Shown: one piece after another, positions 37,648-45,714 of the stretch
How positions within the stretch are numbered: the stretch's first letter is position 1
How the letters are laid out: each line of letters opens with the position of its first letter
Assembly (NCBI GenBank): GCA_021808195.1
Contig: JAKBCE010000003.1
Span: 143,110 to 207,109 of the forward strand
Length of the DNA stretch: 64,000 bases
Reading direction: 5' to 3'
Origin: Pseudomonadota bacterium
GTDB taxonomy: Bacteria > Pseudomonadota > Gammaproteobacteria > Steroidobacterales > Steroidobacteraceae
The notes under the pieces: model-generated
Told to the model about the DNA's origin: nothing
Database searches by the model: none
Seen by the model: the letters and a program-made list of their open reading frames with translations, nothing else
Program-made: the position numbers and the translations under genes

Positions 37648-38729
37648 GCGGCGTGCTCCGGATACAACTGCGCCAGGCCGGCACGACTCGCCGCGCACAC
37701 CCCGCGCTCGGTGATCAGTCCGCTGACCAGCCGTCCCGGGGTGACGTCGAAGGCCAGGTTGAGCGCCGGGCTGCCGTCGGGCACCACCTGCACCCGCTCG
37801 AGCGCACCGGCGGCGGTCCGCCCGGTAAGGTGGGTGACCTCCGCCGCATCGCGCGCCTCGATCTCGATCGCCCGCCCGTCCTCGAGCTGCCAATCGATCG
37901 TGCTCACCGGCAGCGCGGCGTAGAACGGCACCCCGTTATCGCGCGCGGCGAGCGCCTTCAGATACGTGCCCACCTTGTTGCACACATCGCCGGTGGCGGT
38001 CGTGCGGTCGCTGCCGACGATCACCAGGTCCACCTCGCCGTGCTGCATCAGATGGCCGCCCAGGTTGTCGACGATCACCGTATGCGGCACGCCGTGCGCA
38101 CCGAGTTCGAACGCGGTGAGCGAGGCGCCTTGATTGCGGGGCCGTGTCTCATCGACCCACACGTGCACCGCGATCCCGGCATCGTGCGCCGCATAGATCG
38201 GCGCGAGTGCCGTGCCCCAATCGACACAGGCCAGCCAACCCGCATTGCAGTGGGTGAGCACGTTCACGCGCCGGCGCACCTCGGCAGAGCGTTGCCGGAT
38301 GAGCCGCGCGCCGTGCTCGCCAATGGCGCGGCACTGTGCCACATCCTCCTCACAGATGCGGCCGGCTTCGGCAAACGCCGCCGCGGCACGCTGGCGCAGC
38401 GGCAGCGGCTCGATCACCCGCCGCACCCGCTCGAGTGCCCAGGCGAGGTTGACCGCGGTCGGACGGGTCGCGCGCAGCGTCTCGGCCGCCGCCGCGATGC
38501 GCTCATCGCTAGCCTCGGTGCGCAGCGCGAGTGCCAGTCCATAGGCCGCGGTTGCCCCGATCAGCGGCGCGCCGCGCACCACCATGGTGCGGATCGCGAG
38601 CGCAGCCTGCTCGAGACTGGCGAGCTCGAGCGTAACGAACTCGAACGGCAGGCGGGATTGATCGATCACACACACCGCCCCGGAGGGCAGCGGCCAGAGG
38701 GTGCGATAGGCAGTGCCGGCAACTTTCAT
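37644..38729 (-). CDS. mtnA: Methylthioribose-1-phosphate isomerase MtnA
   Basis: 361 residues from the ATG at 38729 (MKVAGTAYRTLW). It is an eIF2B-alpha-like aldose-ketose isomerase. Conserved parts are IRTMVVRGAPLIGATAAYG, the catalytic Cys in LTHCNAGWLA, and IVGSDRTTATGDVCNKVGTY with the catalytic Asp. It converts 5-methylthioribose-1-phosphate, or 5-deoxyribose-1-phosphate, to the ribulose form. It is translationally coupled to the aldolase that follows. The supplying enzyme (MtnP, or MtnN plus MtnK) is not in the window. Confidence 0.92.
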   Translation of the reverse strand: MKVAGTAYRTLWPLPSGAVCVIDQSRLPFEFVTLELASLEQAALAIRTMVVRGAPLIGATAAYGLALALRTEASDERIAAAAETLRATRPTAVNLAWALERVRRVIEPLPLRQRAAAAFAEAGRICEEDVAQCRAIGEHGARLIRQRSAEVRRRVNVLTHCNAGWLACVDWGTALAPIYAAHDAGIAVHVWVDETRPRNQGASLTAFELGAHGVPHTVIVDNLGGHLMQHGEVDLVIVGSDRTTATGDVCNKVGTYLKALAARDNGVPFYAALPVSTIDWQLEDGRAIEIEARDAAEVTHLTGRTAAGALERVQVVPDGSPALNLAFDVTPGRLVSGLITERGVCAASRAGLAQLYPEHAA

Positions 38730-39123
38730 GAGACGGGATTCTAACCCCCAGCGGCGCGGCTCGCGGCTGAATACGTCCGCACCCACCGGTGCCCCGCCGC
38801 CGCGCGAGCCGATCCTGACATCTGTCCGTTCGGATGCGCAGCGCGGCGGCCACCGGACCGCGCCACGGACGAGGACCCGCCGGCGCCGCCCGCCGCCAAC
38901 ATCAGCCGGCGCGCTGGCCGTTGCACGGGCGACCGGTCAGCACCGCGCCCGCAGCTGATCGACGGGTCCACGCGGGAACCCGGGCGAGCGGGCGGCTCGT
39001 CACGGCCGTGACGCCGGGGACATTCCGTGTCGGCAATCGCCGAGGCCGCCGGGTCGCGGCGTGCCAGACCCGCTTCTCAGCGGCATCGCAACGAGCAGCC
39101 GACCCCGCAGGGCGTCAGGTCGG
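38730..39123. other. Very GC-rich stretch without a supported gene
   Basis: It lies upstream of mtnA and downstream of the 35-residue gene. Open frames on both strands lack ribosome-binding sites and family resemblance. A perfect 14-bp palindrome, GTCACGGCCGTGAC, occupies 38999-39012 and could be an operator, but it is 270 bp from mtnA. Confidence 0.4.
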
Positions 39124-39231
39124 TCAGCGCCCTCGGGCCTGTCGCTTCTCGCGCTTCGCCGCGCGCTTCTCATCGAAGGTCTTCGCCGGTTTTTTCTTCG
39201 ACTGCTTTTTCTGATCCATGCCCTTAGACAT
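39124..39231 (-). CDS. 35-residue lysine-rich small protein
   Basis: The ATG at 39231 is preceded by GGGAGAG at about 5-nt spacing. The product begins MSKGMDQKKQSKKKPAKT and continues FDEKRAAKREKRQARGR before a TGA at 39124. About 40% of residues are Lys or Arg; no hydrophobic segment is seen. Codon choice (GCG, CGC, AAG, GAG) fits the genome. Very short basic proteins opening MSKGMD/QKK with a KKPAKT core are, as far as I recall, widespread as unannotated proteobacterial proteins. It may bind RNA, ribosomes or DNA; no function is known. Confidence 0.7.
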   Translation of the reverse strand: MSKGMDQKKQSKKKPAKTFDEKRAAKREKRQARGR

Positions 39232-39250
39232 AAAACTCTCCCGCAGTGAG

Positions 39251-39278
39251 CCGCACGGCAGTATAGGTCACCGTGCGG
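39251..39278. promoter_or_regulatory. Inverted repeat upstream of the 35-residue gene
   Basis: CCGCACGG and CCGTGCGG are separated by 12 nt and lie 20-47 bp upstream of the small gene's start. This is suitable as an operator or a leader hairpin. Confidence 0.4.
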
Positions 39279-39474
39279 CGTCCATTCCACGGCGTCGTTG
39301 CCTCGAGCCGCCGGTGCGCTCGCAGTCGGACGGATGGCTCCCGGGGGCGGTGCGTACCGGCGGCTCACCCGTCCGGCCACTGCAAGCGGTGCCGGCGGTG
39401 ACACGCCGGGCAGCACAGACACATCGATGTCACTACTTCACAGGATCGGGCGGCTGCTCTAAGCTCGATTCTTG

Positions 39475-40056
39475 ATGTTTCGCAACACGACCACACGCTG
39501 GGGGACTGCGGCCCAACTGCTGCATTGGCTGATCGCTCTGCTGATCGGCGTGCAGGCGCTGCTCGGGGTGCGCGGGGTGGCACTGCCGCTCGGCATGGCC
39601 AAGCTCGCGACGCTGGCGCGCCACAAGTCCCTCGGCATCACCCTGCTCGCGCTCGTGCTCATCCGCCTGCTCTGGCGAAGCGCCAATCCGCGCCCGGCGC
39701 TGCCGGATAACCTCAAGCCGTACGAGCGCCGGCTCGCCCACGGCACCCATGCCGTGCTCTATGGGCTGCTCCTCACCCTGCCGGTGAGCGGCTGGGTGAT
39801 GTCCTCGGCGCGCGGCTTTCCCGTGAGTTGGTTCAACCTCGTGACACTGCCGAACCTGGTGCACCGCAACCTGCCGCTGTATCACGCGATGATCCGCGTG
39901 CACGTCGTGCTGGCCATCACGCTCGCCGTCGCGCTGGCACTGCACATCGCGGCCGCGCTGAAGCACCATTTCGTTCTACGCGATGACACCCTGCGCCGCA
40001 TGGTGCCGTTCTGGGGCGGCGGCGCGCGCGCCGAAACGCCCGACGCCAAGGAGTAA
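39475..40056 (+). CDS. Cytochrome b561
   Basis: About 193 residues from the ATG at 39475. It is a four-TM di-heme b-type cytochrome: His in LLHWLIALLIG, His in ARHKSLGITLL, and the last-helix pair in VHVVLA plus ALHIAAALKHHF are candidate heme ligands. The loop SGWVMSSARGFPVSWF is a family mark. It passes electrons between the quinone pool and periplasmic acceptors. A YceI gene follows after 3 bp, the common bacterial pairing of cytochrome b561 with a periplasmic isoprenoid-binding protein. Confidence 0.92.
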   Translation: MFRNTTTRWGTAAQLLHWLIALLIGVQALLGVRGVALPLGMAKLATLARHKSLGITLLALVLIRLLWRSANPRPALPDNLKPYERRLAHGTHAVLYGLLLTLPVSGWVMSSARGFPVSWFNLVTLPNLVHRNLPLYHAMIRVHVVLAITLAVALALHIAAALKHHFVLRDDTLRRMVPFWGGGARAETPDAKE

Positions 40057-40059
40057 TCG

Positions 40060-40638
40060 ATGTCAACCGCCCGCGCGCTCCGACTGTTGCTGCCGTGGTT
40101 CGCCGTGTCTGCGGCCGCGGTGGCAAGTGCCGCAACCGCAACTCCCCGCTACACGCTGCGCGCGGCACACAGTGCCCTCACCTACACCTTCACGCAGGCG
40201 GGCGCGGCAAACCAGGGACGCTTCAAACGCTTCTCGGTGCGCTTCGATCCGGGCGCCGGCACGCTCCTCGTCGTGATCGACATGCGCTCGTTCGATACCG
40301 GGGATGCACAGCGCAACCAGCTGCTCGGTGGGGCCGACTTCTTCGACGTTGCACACTATCCGCAGGCCCGCTTCCAGGCCACCGAGCTGCGCAAGACGGC
40401 CTCGGGCTACGTGGCCACCGGCCCGCTGACTCTGCGCGGGGTGACGCGCACCGTGACGGTGCCGTTCACTTGGCGGCTCGGCGGCCCGGCGGCGCATCCG
40501 ATCGGTCTGCTCGATGGCCAGATCGTGCTCAAGCGACTGGATTTCGGGGTGGGTCAGGGCCAATGGCGCGCGACCGAGTGGCTGGGTAATGCGGTCACCG
40601 TGCATTTCGCGCTGCGCTTGGCACCGGCCGCGCACTGA
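40060..40638 (+). CDS. Periplasmic YceI-family protein
   Basis: 192 residues with GGAG before the ATG and a signal peptide ending VASAATA. It is a lipocalin-like beta-barrel of the YceI family: TLRAAHSALTYTF, GRFKRFSVRFDP, ADFFDVAHYPQARFQA, TGPLTLRGVTRTVTVPF and GQWRATEWLGNAV. The family binds polyisoprenoid chains or quinone-like lipids. It is 3 bp behind the cytochrome b561 gene, so the two probably form a periplasmic electron- or isoprenoid-handling unit. Confidence 0.92.
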   Translation: MSTARALRLLLPWFAVSAAAVASAATATPRYTLRAAHSALTYTFTQAGAANQGRFKRFSVRFDPGAGTLLVVIDMRSFDTGDAQRNQLLGGADFFDVAHYPQARFQATELRKTASGYVATGPLTLRGVTRTVTVPFTWRLGGPAAHPIGLLDGQIVLKRLDFGVGQGQWRATEWLGNAVTVHFALRLAPAAH

Positions 40639-40723
40639 GCCGGCGCGCGGCCCGGCGCGGCCCGCGTGCTATTCTCTGCCGGGAGCGATGTCCAGACGCC
40701 AGGCTCGAGGGAGGCTCGCCGGC

Positions 40724-41512
40724 ATGATCGACGTGCAGAACCTGACGCGCAAGTTCGGCGAGTTCGTTGCCGTGCACGACATCTCCTTCACGGTCGAGCG
40801 CGGGGAGATCTTCGCCTTTCTCGGCCCGAACGGCGCCGGCAAGACCACCACCATCAAGATCCTCACCACCCTGCTGGCGCCGACCGCCGGCACGGTGCGC
40901 ATCGACGGGCTCGATCCGACCCGCGATTCGACCGCGGTCCGCCAGCGGATCGGCATCGTGTTTCAGGATCCGAGTCTCGATCAGAACCTCTCGGCGTGGG
41001 AAAACCTCGAGCTGCACGGGGCGCTTTATCACGTGCCGCGCAAGGTGCGCCGTGAGCGCGCGCAGGTGCTGCTCGAGCTGTTCGGGCTCTGGGAGCGGCG
41101 CGCGGAGCTCGTCAAGCAGTACTCCGGCGGCATGATGCGTCGGCTCGAGATCGCCCGCGGCCTGCTGCACACCCCGCGCATCCTGTTTCTCGATGAACCG
41201 ACGCTCGGGCTCGATCCGCAGAGCCGCAATCAGCTCTGGACGCACGTGAAGCGGCTGAACCAGGAGGAAGGCGTGACGGTTTTTCTCACCACGCATTACA
41301 TGGACGAGGCCGACCGGGTGGCCGGGCGCATCGCGGTGATCGATCACGGCCGCATCGTCTCGCTCGGTACGAGCGCGGAGCTGAAGACGAGCACCGGCTC
41401 AGCGACGCTCGAGGAGGCGTTCCTCGCCCTCACCGGCACCGAGATCCGCGAGGAAAGCGCCGGCTCGGCCGATCAGATGCGCCGCGCCGCGCGCGCCTGG
41501 CGCGGACGCTGA
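40724..41512 (+). CDS. ABC exporter ATPase (DrrA/NodI-like)
   Basis: 262 residues. The ATG at 40724 has GGGAGG upstream; the frame is open further but has no better start. Walker A is GPNGAGKTTT, the Q-loop is VFQDPSLD, the signature is YSGGMMRRLEIA, Walker B is RILFLDEPTLGLDP and the H-loop is TTHYMDEAD. This pattern is typical of ATPases partnering ABC-2 permeases for drug, polysaccharide or cytochrome-assembly export. The permease follows 10 bp downstream. Substrate unknown. Confidence 0.92.
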   Translation: MIDVQNLTRKFGEFVAVHDISFTVERGEIFAFLGPNGAGKTTTIKILTTLLAPTAGTVRIDGLDPTRDSTAVRQRIGIVFQDPSLDQNLSAWENLELHGALYHVPRKVRRERAQVLLELFGLWERRAELVKQYSGGMMRRLEIARGLLHTPRILFLDEPTLGLDPQSRNQLWTHVKRLNQEEGVTVFLTTHYMDEADRVAGRIAVIDHGRIVSLGTSAELKTSTGSATLEEAFLALTGTEIREESAGSADQMRRAARAWRGR

Positions 41513-41522
41513 GGGGCAGGCC

Positions 41523-42269
41523 ATGGGTGCGATCTACGTTCTGTGGCTGCGCGAACTGAAGCGCTATGTCCGCTCCCGCGTGCAGATCGCGGCCTCCCTC
41601 GGCCAGCCGCTGCTGTACCTGCTCGCACTCGGCTACGGGCTCTCGCCGGTCTTTCGTCGCGGCGGCGAGGGCAACTACCTGCAGTTCGTCGCCCCCGGGG
41701 TGATCGCGATGACGGTGCTGTTCTCCTCGCTGTTCTCCGGCATTCAGCTGATCTGGGACCGGCAGTTCGGCTTTCTGAAGGAGACGCTGGTCGCCCCGGT
41801 GCCGCGCCTGCACATCATGATCGGGCGCACCTGCGGGGCGGCCACCACCGCCATGATCCAGGGGCTGCTGGTCGCCGTCGTGGCGGTGCTCGCCGGCTTT
41901 CGTCCGAGCGGCTATGCCGGCCTGCCGCTGGCATTTGGATTCCTGGCATTGATCGCGGTGGTCTTCACCGCCGTTGGCACGACCGTCGGCTCGACCCTGC
42001 GCGACATGCAGGGCTTTCAGATGGTGATGAACTTCATCGTGCTGCCGATCTTCTTTCTCTCCGGGGCGCTCTACCCGCTGGCGCACCTGCCGGTCGCCCT
42101 CACCGTGCTCACCCGCATCGATCCGCTCACCTACGGCGTCGACGGTCTGCGCGGCGCACTGATCGCGCGCGGGCATTTCGGCGCGCTCATCGATCTGGCG
42201 GTGATGGCGGTACTCGCCGTGGTGCTCACGGCCGTCGGCGCGTGGCGCTTCGCGCGCATCGAGATCTGA
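41523..42269 (+). CDS. ABC-2 type permease
   Basis: 248 residues, about six TM helices. It has an N-terminal amphipathic segment (LWLRELKRYVRSR) and the ABC-2 signature near the C-terminus (MNFIVLPIFFLSGALYPLAHLP, then IDPLTYGVDGLR). It forms an exporter with the ATPase immediately upstream, closest in organisation to DrrAB/NodIJ-type systems. It ends 10 bp from the convergent GGDEF-EAL gene. Confidence 0.92.
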   Translation: MGAIYVLWLRELKRYVRSRVQIAASLGQPLLYLLALGYGLSPVFRRGGEGNYLQFVAPGVIAMTVLFSSLFSGIQLIWDRQFGFLKETLVAPVPRLHIMIGRTCGAATTAMIQGLLVAVVAVLAGFRPSGYAGLPLAFGFLALIAVVFTAVGTTVGSTLRDMQGFQMVMNFIVLPIFFLSGALYPLAHLPVALTVLTRIDPLTYGVDGLRGALIARGHFGALIDLAVMAVLAVVLTAVGAWRFARIEI

Positions 42270-42279
42270 GCGTCCCGGT

Positions 42280-45200
42280 TCAGGTGCCGAACAGCCGCTC
42301 GGCCTCGACGGGCCGGCCGAACAGATAGCCCTGATAGCGGGCGCAGCCGCACTCGCGCAACACCTCGAGCTGCTCGGCGCTCTCGACGCCCTCGGCGATC
42401 ACATCGAGTCCGAGGTGGCGCGCGATGGCGATGATCGTGGCAACGATGGCCCGGTCGTTCGGATCGGTGACGATGTCGCGCACGAAGGTCTGATCGATCT
42501 TCAGCTGATCGAGGGGCAGCTGCTTCAGGTACTGCAGCGAGGAGTAGCCGGTGCCGAAGTCATCGAGCGAGAACTGTACGCCCTCGGCCTTCAGCGCGCG
42601 CATGGTGCGGATGGTGCGCTCGAGATCCCCCTGCAGCATCGTCTCGGTGAGCTCGAGCTTCAGCCGCTCGGCGGCGACGCCGTGGCGCGCGATCGCCGCG
42701 CGCACCTGCTCGGCGAAGCGCGGCTGCTGGAACTGCAACGGGCTGACATTCACCGCCAGCGTCAGCTCGCGGGTGCACGCATCGGTGCTCCAGGCGGCCA
42801 ATTGGGCACACGCGGTGTCGAGCACCCACTCGCCGATCGGCAGGATCATCTGCGTCTCCTCGGCGATGGCGATGTACTCCGCCGGGGGTACCAGGCCGCG
42901 CACCGGGTGGCGCCAGCGCAGCAGCGCCTCGGCGCCGATGACCGTACGATTCTGGTCGACCTGCAGCTGGTAGTGCAGCAGGAACTGCCCGGCGTTCACC
43001 GCCTTGCGCAGCTCGCCCTCGAGGGCAACGCGGGCACTGACCAGATGCTGCATGCTCGGATCGAAGAAACGCAGCGAGCCGGGCCCGGCGCTCTTGGCCT
43101 CGTTCAGGGCGATATCGGCCTGTTGGATCAGATCCTGCTCGCTATGGCGCCGGCCCGGCAGCAGCGTCGCCCCGACGCTGCAGCTGATGTGCACCCGGTC
43201 AGCGAACGGCCCGAACGGCTCCGACAGCGCGCGCAGGATCTTCAGACCAAAGCTCTCGGCCTGCGCCGCGGCCGCCCAGTCCTGGGTACCGAGGTCCGCC
43301 AGCAGCACCATGAACTCATCCCCGCCCATGCGCGCGACCGTGTCACCGTCGTGCACCTCGGCGGCAAGACGCACGGCCACCTGCTGCAGCAGCGCATCGC
43401 CGGCGGCATGTCCGAGAGTATCGTTGACGCTCTTGAAGTGATCGAGCCCGAACAACAGCAGCGCCCCATGGCGCTCGGCGCGCAGGTTGGTCGAGACCGC
43501 CTGGCGCAGCCGGTCCTGCAACAGCTCCCGATTCGGCAGACGGGTCAACTGATCGAAGAACGCAAGATGGCGGATGCGCTCCTCGAACTGCTTGCGCTCG
43601 GTGAAATCGAGCATGCAGGCGAGCGTGAGCGGGCCCTCGGCGACCTCGATGCGGCGCGCGGTGACCAGCAGCGGGAACTCACTGCCGTCCTGGCGCAGCC
43701 CGACCGTTTCGTATTCGTCCGGCGCCTCAGCGCCGGCGTGCCGCTGGCGGATAATCTCTTGCACCGCGGGGCGCGCGCTTGGGGCGATGCGCTCGAGATA
43801 GCGTGTGCCGCGCACCTCCGCGGCGCTGGCGTAGCCGAACATCTCCACATAACGCGCGTTGACATCGAGCGTAATGCCGTCACGGCTGAAGGAAATCGCG
43901 ACCGGCGACTGCTCGATCAGCGTGCGCAAGCGCATCTCGCTCTCGCGTAGCCGCGCGTCCGCCTGCTTACGGCTGGTGATGTCGCGCGAGGAGTTGAAGA
44001 GCACCGGCGCATCCTGCAGCGTGACCACCACCGAGCTCACCTCGACGTCAAAGACGGTCCCGTCGCTGCGCCGGTGGCGCGTCTCGAGCATTCTGCGCCG
44101 GTAGGAATCGAAGTCCTCGCGAAAGATCTCCTCGAGCTGCTCACGTGTGAACTTCGCATCCCATGACGAGACGTGCTGGCCGATCAGCACCTCGCGCGGA
44201 TAGCCGAGCATGTCGCAGAACGAATCGCTGGCCTCGATGAGGATGCCGTGCCGATCGAGGATGTGGATGCCATCGCTGGCGTTGCGCAGGAAGGCGAGGT
44301 TCTTGGCGCTCTCGCGCTGCAGGGCGGCCTCGATGCGCTTGCGCTCGGTGATGTCGATCACACAGGCGACCAGGCTCACCACCGCGCCATCGGTATCGCG
44401 CTGGCTCGACACGGCGCAGTCGGTGAGGCGCACCTGGCCGTCCTTGCGTCGCATGGCCCACTCCAGGTGGTGCTCATCGACACTGCCCTCGGTGAGCTCG
44501 ACGAAGGCGCGCACGGCCTGGGGCAGCTTCGGTGTGCTGGTCAGATCGGCGAACGTCTTGGTGAGCAGTTCCTCGGCGCGGTAGCCGCTCAGCTCGCGCG
44601 CCATCGCGTTCGCCTGCACGATCCGGCCGGCACGCGGCTCGACCGCCACCATCGCCGCCGGCGCCCGCTCGAACAAGACCCGGAAGCGCTGCTCGGACAG
44701 GCGCAGCGTGCGCTCGGTCTCCCACAGCAGCGCCGCACTCATCGCCGCGGTGACCAGCAGAAAGCCGAGCGGTCCCGGCTCGACACCGTGCAGCACCGAC
44801 AAGCGCACCAGCAATCCGACCACGGCGATCGGCAGGAAGCACAGCTGCGCGATGAGCAGCCACAGCGTGCCAAGTGAGCGCGTGCGCCGGTAGTGAGCCC
44901 ACAACGCTGCGACCGCATAGATCAGCGAGCCATAGATCACCGCCGCGCCGAGGAAAAACGGCCCACGGTTCGCTCCGATGCCCTGGGTCAGCGTCTCGCC
45001 CCAGGGCAATCGCACGTGCGTGATGAAGCTGAACTGTTGGTACTGCAGCCCATAGGGACGCAGCTCATTGGTGATGATCGCCACCGCACACAACGCCCCA
45101 TACGCACCGAGCACGCGGCGCGCGGCCGGTCCGGTGTGCCCGACGTAAAGCGCGATGAAGGCCGCGAGCGCGGCATTCGCGGCAAACAGACAGTCGATGT

Positions 45201-45459
45201 TCAGCTTCACGGCGCGGATGTAGGCCGCGCTGCTCGCCGCCTGCAGAAACTCGGCGCTGAAGATCGCCGCGAGCGCGGCAAACACACACATGGCCGCGAA
45301 CGCGAGCAGCGCCGGGCGCGCAGTGCGCGATGCCGCCACCGCCACAATGTGCAGCAGGGCGCACAGCATCGCCCCGGCAAGAATGTACAGCGTGGGTACG
45401 ACGAGTGCGGTCACGACACCCATCCAGAACCAATCGACGGCGCGGCCATGCCCGATCAT
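42280..45459 (-). CDS. Membrane PAS-GGDEF-EAL cyclic-di-GMP protein
   Basis: 1059 residues. About seven N-terminal TM helices (1-235) are followed by three PAS domains (about 245-370, 380-495, 500-620), GGDEF (about 625-790) and EAL (about 800-1055). The A-site GGDEF is intact at 712-716, but the first metal-binding Asp of the cyclase fold (LxDLDxFK) is Gly671 (LFGLDHFK). The EAL domain looks complete: EALLRW at 844, NVSPLQF, ELTE, DDFGTGYSSL and AEGVE. The protein is therefore most likely a c-di-GMP phosphodiesterase with a weakened or regulatory GGDEF domain, governed by a membrane or PAS-bound signal. Confidence 0.92.
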   Translation of the reverse strand: MIGHGRAVDWFWMGVVTALVVPTLYILAGAMLCALLHIVAVAASRTARPALLAFAAMCVFAALAAIFSAEFLQAASSAAYIRAVKLNIDCLFAANAALAAFIALYVGHTGPAARRVLGAYGALCAVAIITNELRPYGLQYQQFSFITHVRLPWGETLTQGIGANRGPFFLGAAVIYGSLIYAVAALWAHYRRTRSLGTLWLLIAQLCFLPIAVVGLLVRLSVLHGVEPGPLGFLLVTAAMSAALLWETERTLRLSEQRFRVLFERAPAAMVAVEPRAGRIVQANAMARELSGYRAEELLTKTFADLTSTPKLPQAVRAFVELTEGSVDEHHLEWAMRRKDGQVRLTDCAVSSQRDTDGAVVSLVACVIDITERKRIEAALQRESAKNLAFLRNASDGIHILDRHGILIEASDSFCDMLGYPREVLIGQHVSSWDAKFTREQLEEIFREDFDSYRRRMLETRHRRSDGTVFDVEVSSVVVTLQDAPVLFNSSRDITSRKQADARLRESEMRLRTLIEQSPVAISFSRDGITLDVNARYVEMFGYASAAEVRGTRYLERIAPSARPAVQEIIRQRHAGAEAPDEYETVGLRQDGSEFPLLVTARRIEVAEGPLTLACMLDFTERKQFEERIRHLAFFDQLTRLPNRELLQDRLRQAVSTNLRAERHGALLLFGLDHFKSVNDTLGHAAGDALLQQVAVRLAAEVHDGDTVARMGGDEFMVLLADLGTQDWAAAAQAESFGLKILRALSEPFGPFADRVHISCSVGATLLPGRRHSEQDLIQQADIALNEAKSAGPGSLRFFDPSMQHLVSARVALEGELRKAVNAGQFLLHYQLQVDQNRTVIGAEALLRWRHPVRGLVPPAEYIAIAEETQMILPIGEWVLDTACAQLAAWSTDACTRELTLAVNVSPLQFQQPRFAEQVRAAIARHGVAAERLKLELTETMLQGDLERTIRTMRALKAEGVQFSLDDFGTGYSSLQYLKQLPLDQLKIDQTFVRDIVTDPNDRAIVATIIAIARHLGLDVIAEGVESAEQLEVLRECGCARYQGYLFGRPVEAERLFGT

Positions 45460-45714
45460 CCCGTTCCACCGCCGGGTGCGGCGTGTCCGCAGTCACAGGT
45501 TCGCCGATCGGGGCCCGGGCGCATCAGCGCCACACCCGATCGCAAGCCGGTGCGCGCCACAACTGTAGCGTCGGCGCGACATGCTGCCGGTGGCCCGGAC
45601 TGCGCCCGCCGGCCGTCGGACATGCCGGGCGCGGCCTGCTCGACAAACCCCGGGTCGCTGTTATTCACTGCCACCGGGGGGGCCGCATCGGCGCGGCGGG
45701 TGGCGGGGACGGAC

